Assembly (NCBI GenBank): GCA_905331475.1
Contig: CAJNYU010002133.1
Location: 124,001 to 188,000, forward strand
DNA from: Rotaria socialis
Taxonomy: Eukaryota > Rotifera > Eurotatoria > Philodinida > Philodinidae
DNA length: 64,000 nt
Direction: 5' to 3'
Under the pieces are notes generated by a model. The model was given only the letters and a program-made list of their open reading frames with translations, ran no database searches and was not told the DNA's origin. Positions 63,357-64,000 of the stretch are shown here, one piece after another. Numbering within the stretch: the stretch's first letter is position 1; the number at the start of each line of letters is the position of its first letter. The position numbers and the translations under genes are program-made.

Positions 63357-63919
63357 ATGGACACAATTCATAAATCAAATTCAAAACGAACTGGGAACAT
63401 TTTATTGGCAAAAAATAAGGAAATTTATGATATCGGTGATGATGCAGATTCTGATTTGAATAGTGAATATGATCTTATTGTTACTGAATCTGATGATACA
63501 TCCACTAATGAGCATATATCAGAAGAATCTGATTCATCAAATTCAGATATTGATCAAAGTGACATTCCCATAGATATTCAACCAGAAACATTACAGAAAG
63601 TCGGTGTTACATGGTCTAAACATTCAGTTCTAGTAAAAGATCGAATATCTGCAGCTAATATAATGAAACAGAAACCAGGTGCTATTACTACAGTTCAGAG
63701 CAATCTAGATGCTTTTAAACTTTTGTTTTTACGAATGAGATCCTTGATGAAATTATTCTTCATACAAATCACTACGCTGAACGATATTTTTATCAAACTC
63801 AAAGATTACGACAAGGTTCTAATACTATGAAATTCAATTCACTTCAATGGAAACCATTAGATCGTATTGAATTAGAATCTTTTATTGGTTTACTAAATGA
63901 TACTTTAATGCTGTTATGA
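63357..63919 (+). pseudogene. piggyBac-like transposase, frameshifted N-terminal fragment
   Basis: The frame opens with MDTIHKSNSK and has the acidic, Ser/Asp-rich N-terminus usual for piggyBac transposases (SDDTSTNEHISEESDSSNSD). It then reads GAITTVQSNLDAFKLLF. There homology jumps to another frame, because a run of five T at about 63726 holds one base too many or too few: the next family block (NEILDEIILHTNHYAERYFY) is in a different phase. That second frame continues through FNSLQWKPLDRIELESFIGL and meets a stop at 63917. The catalytic DDD core is not reached. The original frame ends at 63828. Broken copy, unless the shift is a sequencing error. Confidence 0.7.
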
Positions 63920-64000
63920 ACACAGTTGAAGTTAACATTTTTTCGACATAGTATACTCTCATATTGTTGCGATGGAAACTAGCATGTCAGTCTCTATAAG

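Overview
This is a eukaryotic, metazoan-type window. It is AT-rich, its genes are split by many short GT-AG introns (mostly about 45-80 bp), and the intergenic and long-intron DNA carries many small transposon-like repeats. The clearest orthologs are animal or ciliate-cell genes: ferrochelatase, DDOST/OST48, PSMB6, PSMC2, CFAP70, a salt-inducible kinase and a cystatin. Small introns, an intronless acetyltransferase of bacterial look, F-box-like and LRR family members, and acceptor-like sites just upstream of start codons fit a bdelloid rotifer best (Rotaria/Adineta type). That assignment is inference; no marker gene in the window proves it. Multi-exon models below were built by hand: every intron boundary was chosen so that the reading frame stays open and the homology continues.

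Layout. 1-2.5 kb: the 5' part of an unrecognised minus-strand gene, then a three-exon secreted cystatin. 2.5-6.7 kb: no gene, but an AATCGATT-rich inverted-repeat element. 6.7-16.8 kb: ferrochelatase on the minus strand, split by an 8.3-kb intron. That intron contains a complete plus-strand TPR/J-domain gene and several mobile-element pieces. One of these is a clean hAT-like non-autonomous element (perfect 15-bp ends, 7/8-matching target duplication) inside the nested gene's own intron. 17.7-24.0 kb: three minus-strand housekeeping genes in tight order, PSMC2 > PSMB6 > DDOST, separated by only 113 and 285 bp, with splice-acceptor-like sites just upstream of the PSMB6 and DDOST start codons. 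24.3-30.9 kb: CFAP70, head-to-head with PSMC2 across a 246-bp shared promoter region. 31.2-32.0 kb: a Tc1/mariner-like MITE with arms of about 200 bp. 32.0-37.5 kb: a 27-exon coiled-coil gene related to the nuclear-basket nucleoporin Tpr but about half its length. 38.9-40.1 kb: a RING-H2 protein. 40.9-45.8 kb: a salt-inducible kinase with a 7-nt micro-exon. 46.0-46.2 kb: a transposon-like repeat containing a 10-N assembly gap.

48.2-55.2 kb holds the most unusual part. Two tandem minus-strand genes encode BRCA1/BARD1-type tandem BRCT domains. The upstream one also encodes two Cys/His modules and a TALE-class homeodomain. One uninterrupted exon carries both the homeodomain and the first strand of the BRCT pair, so the homeodomain-BRCT fusion does not depend on a guessed splice. 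I know of no described family with this architecture.

55-64 kb is accessory: fold-back elements, an F-box-like single-exon gene, LRR and ABCB-transporter relics, a terminus of the same hAT-like family seen at 13.9 kb, a single-exon GNAT acetyltransferase, and the left end plus a broken transposase reading frame of a piggyBac-like element at the right edge.
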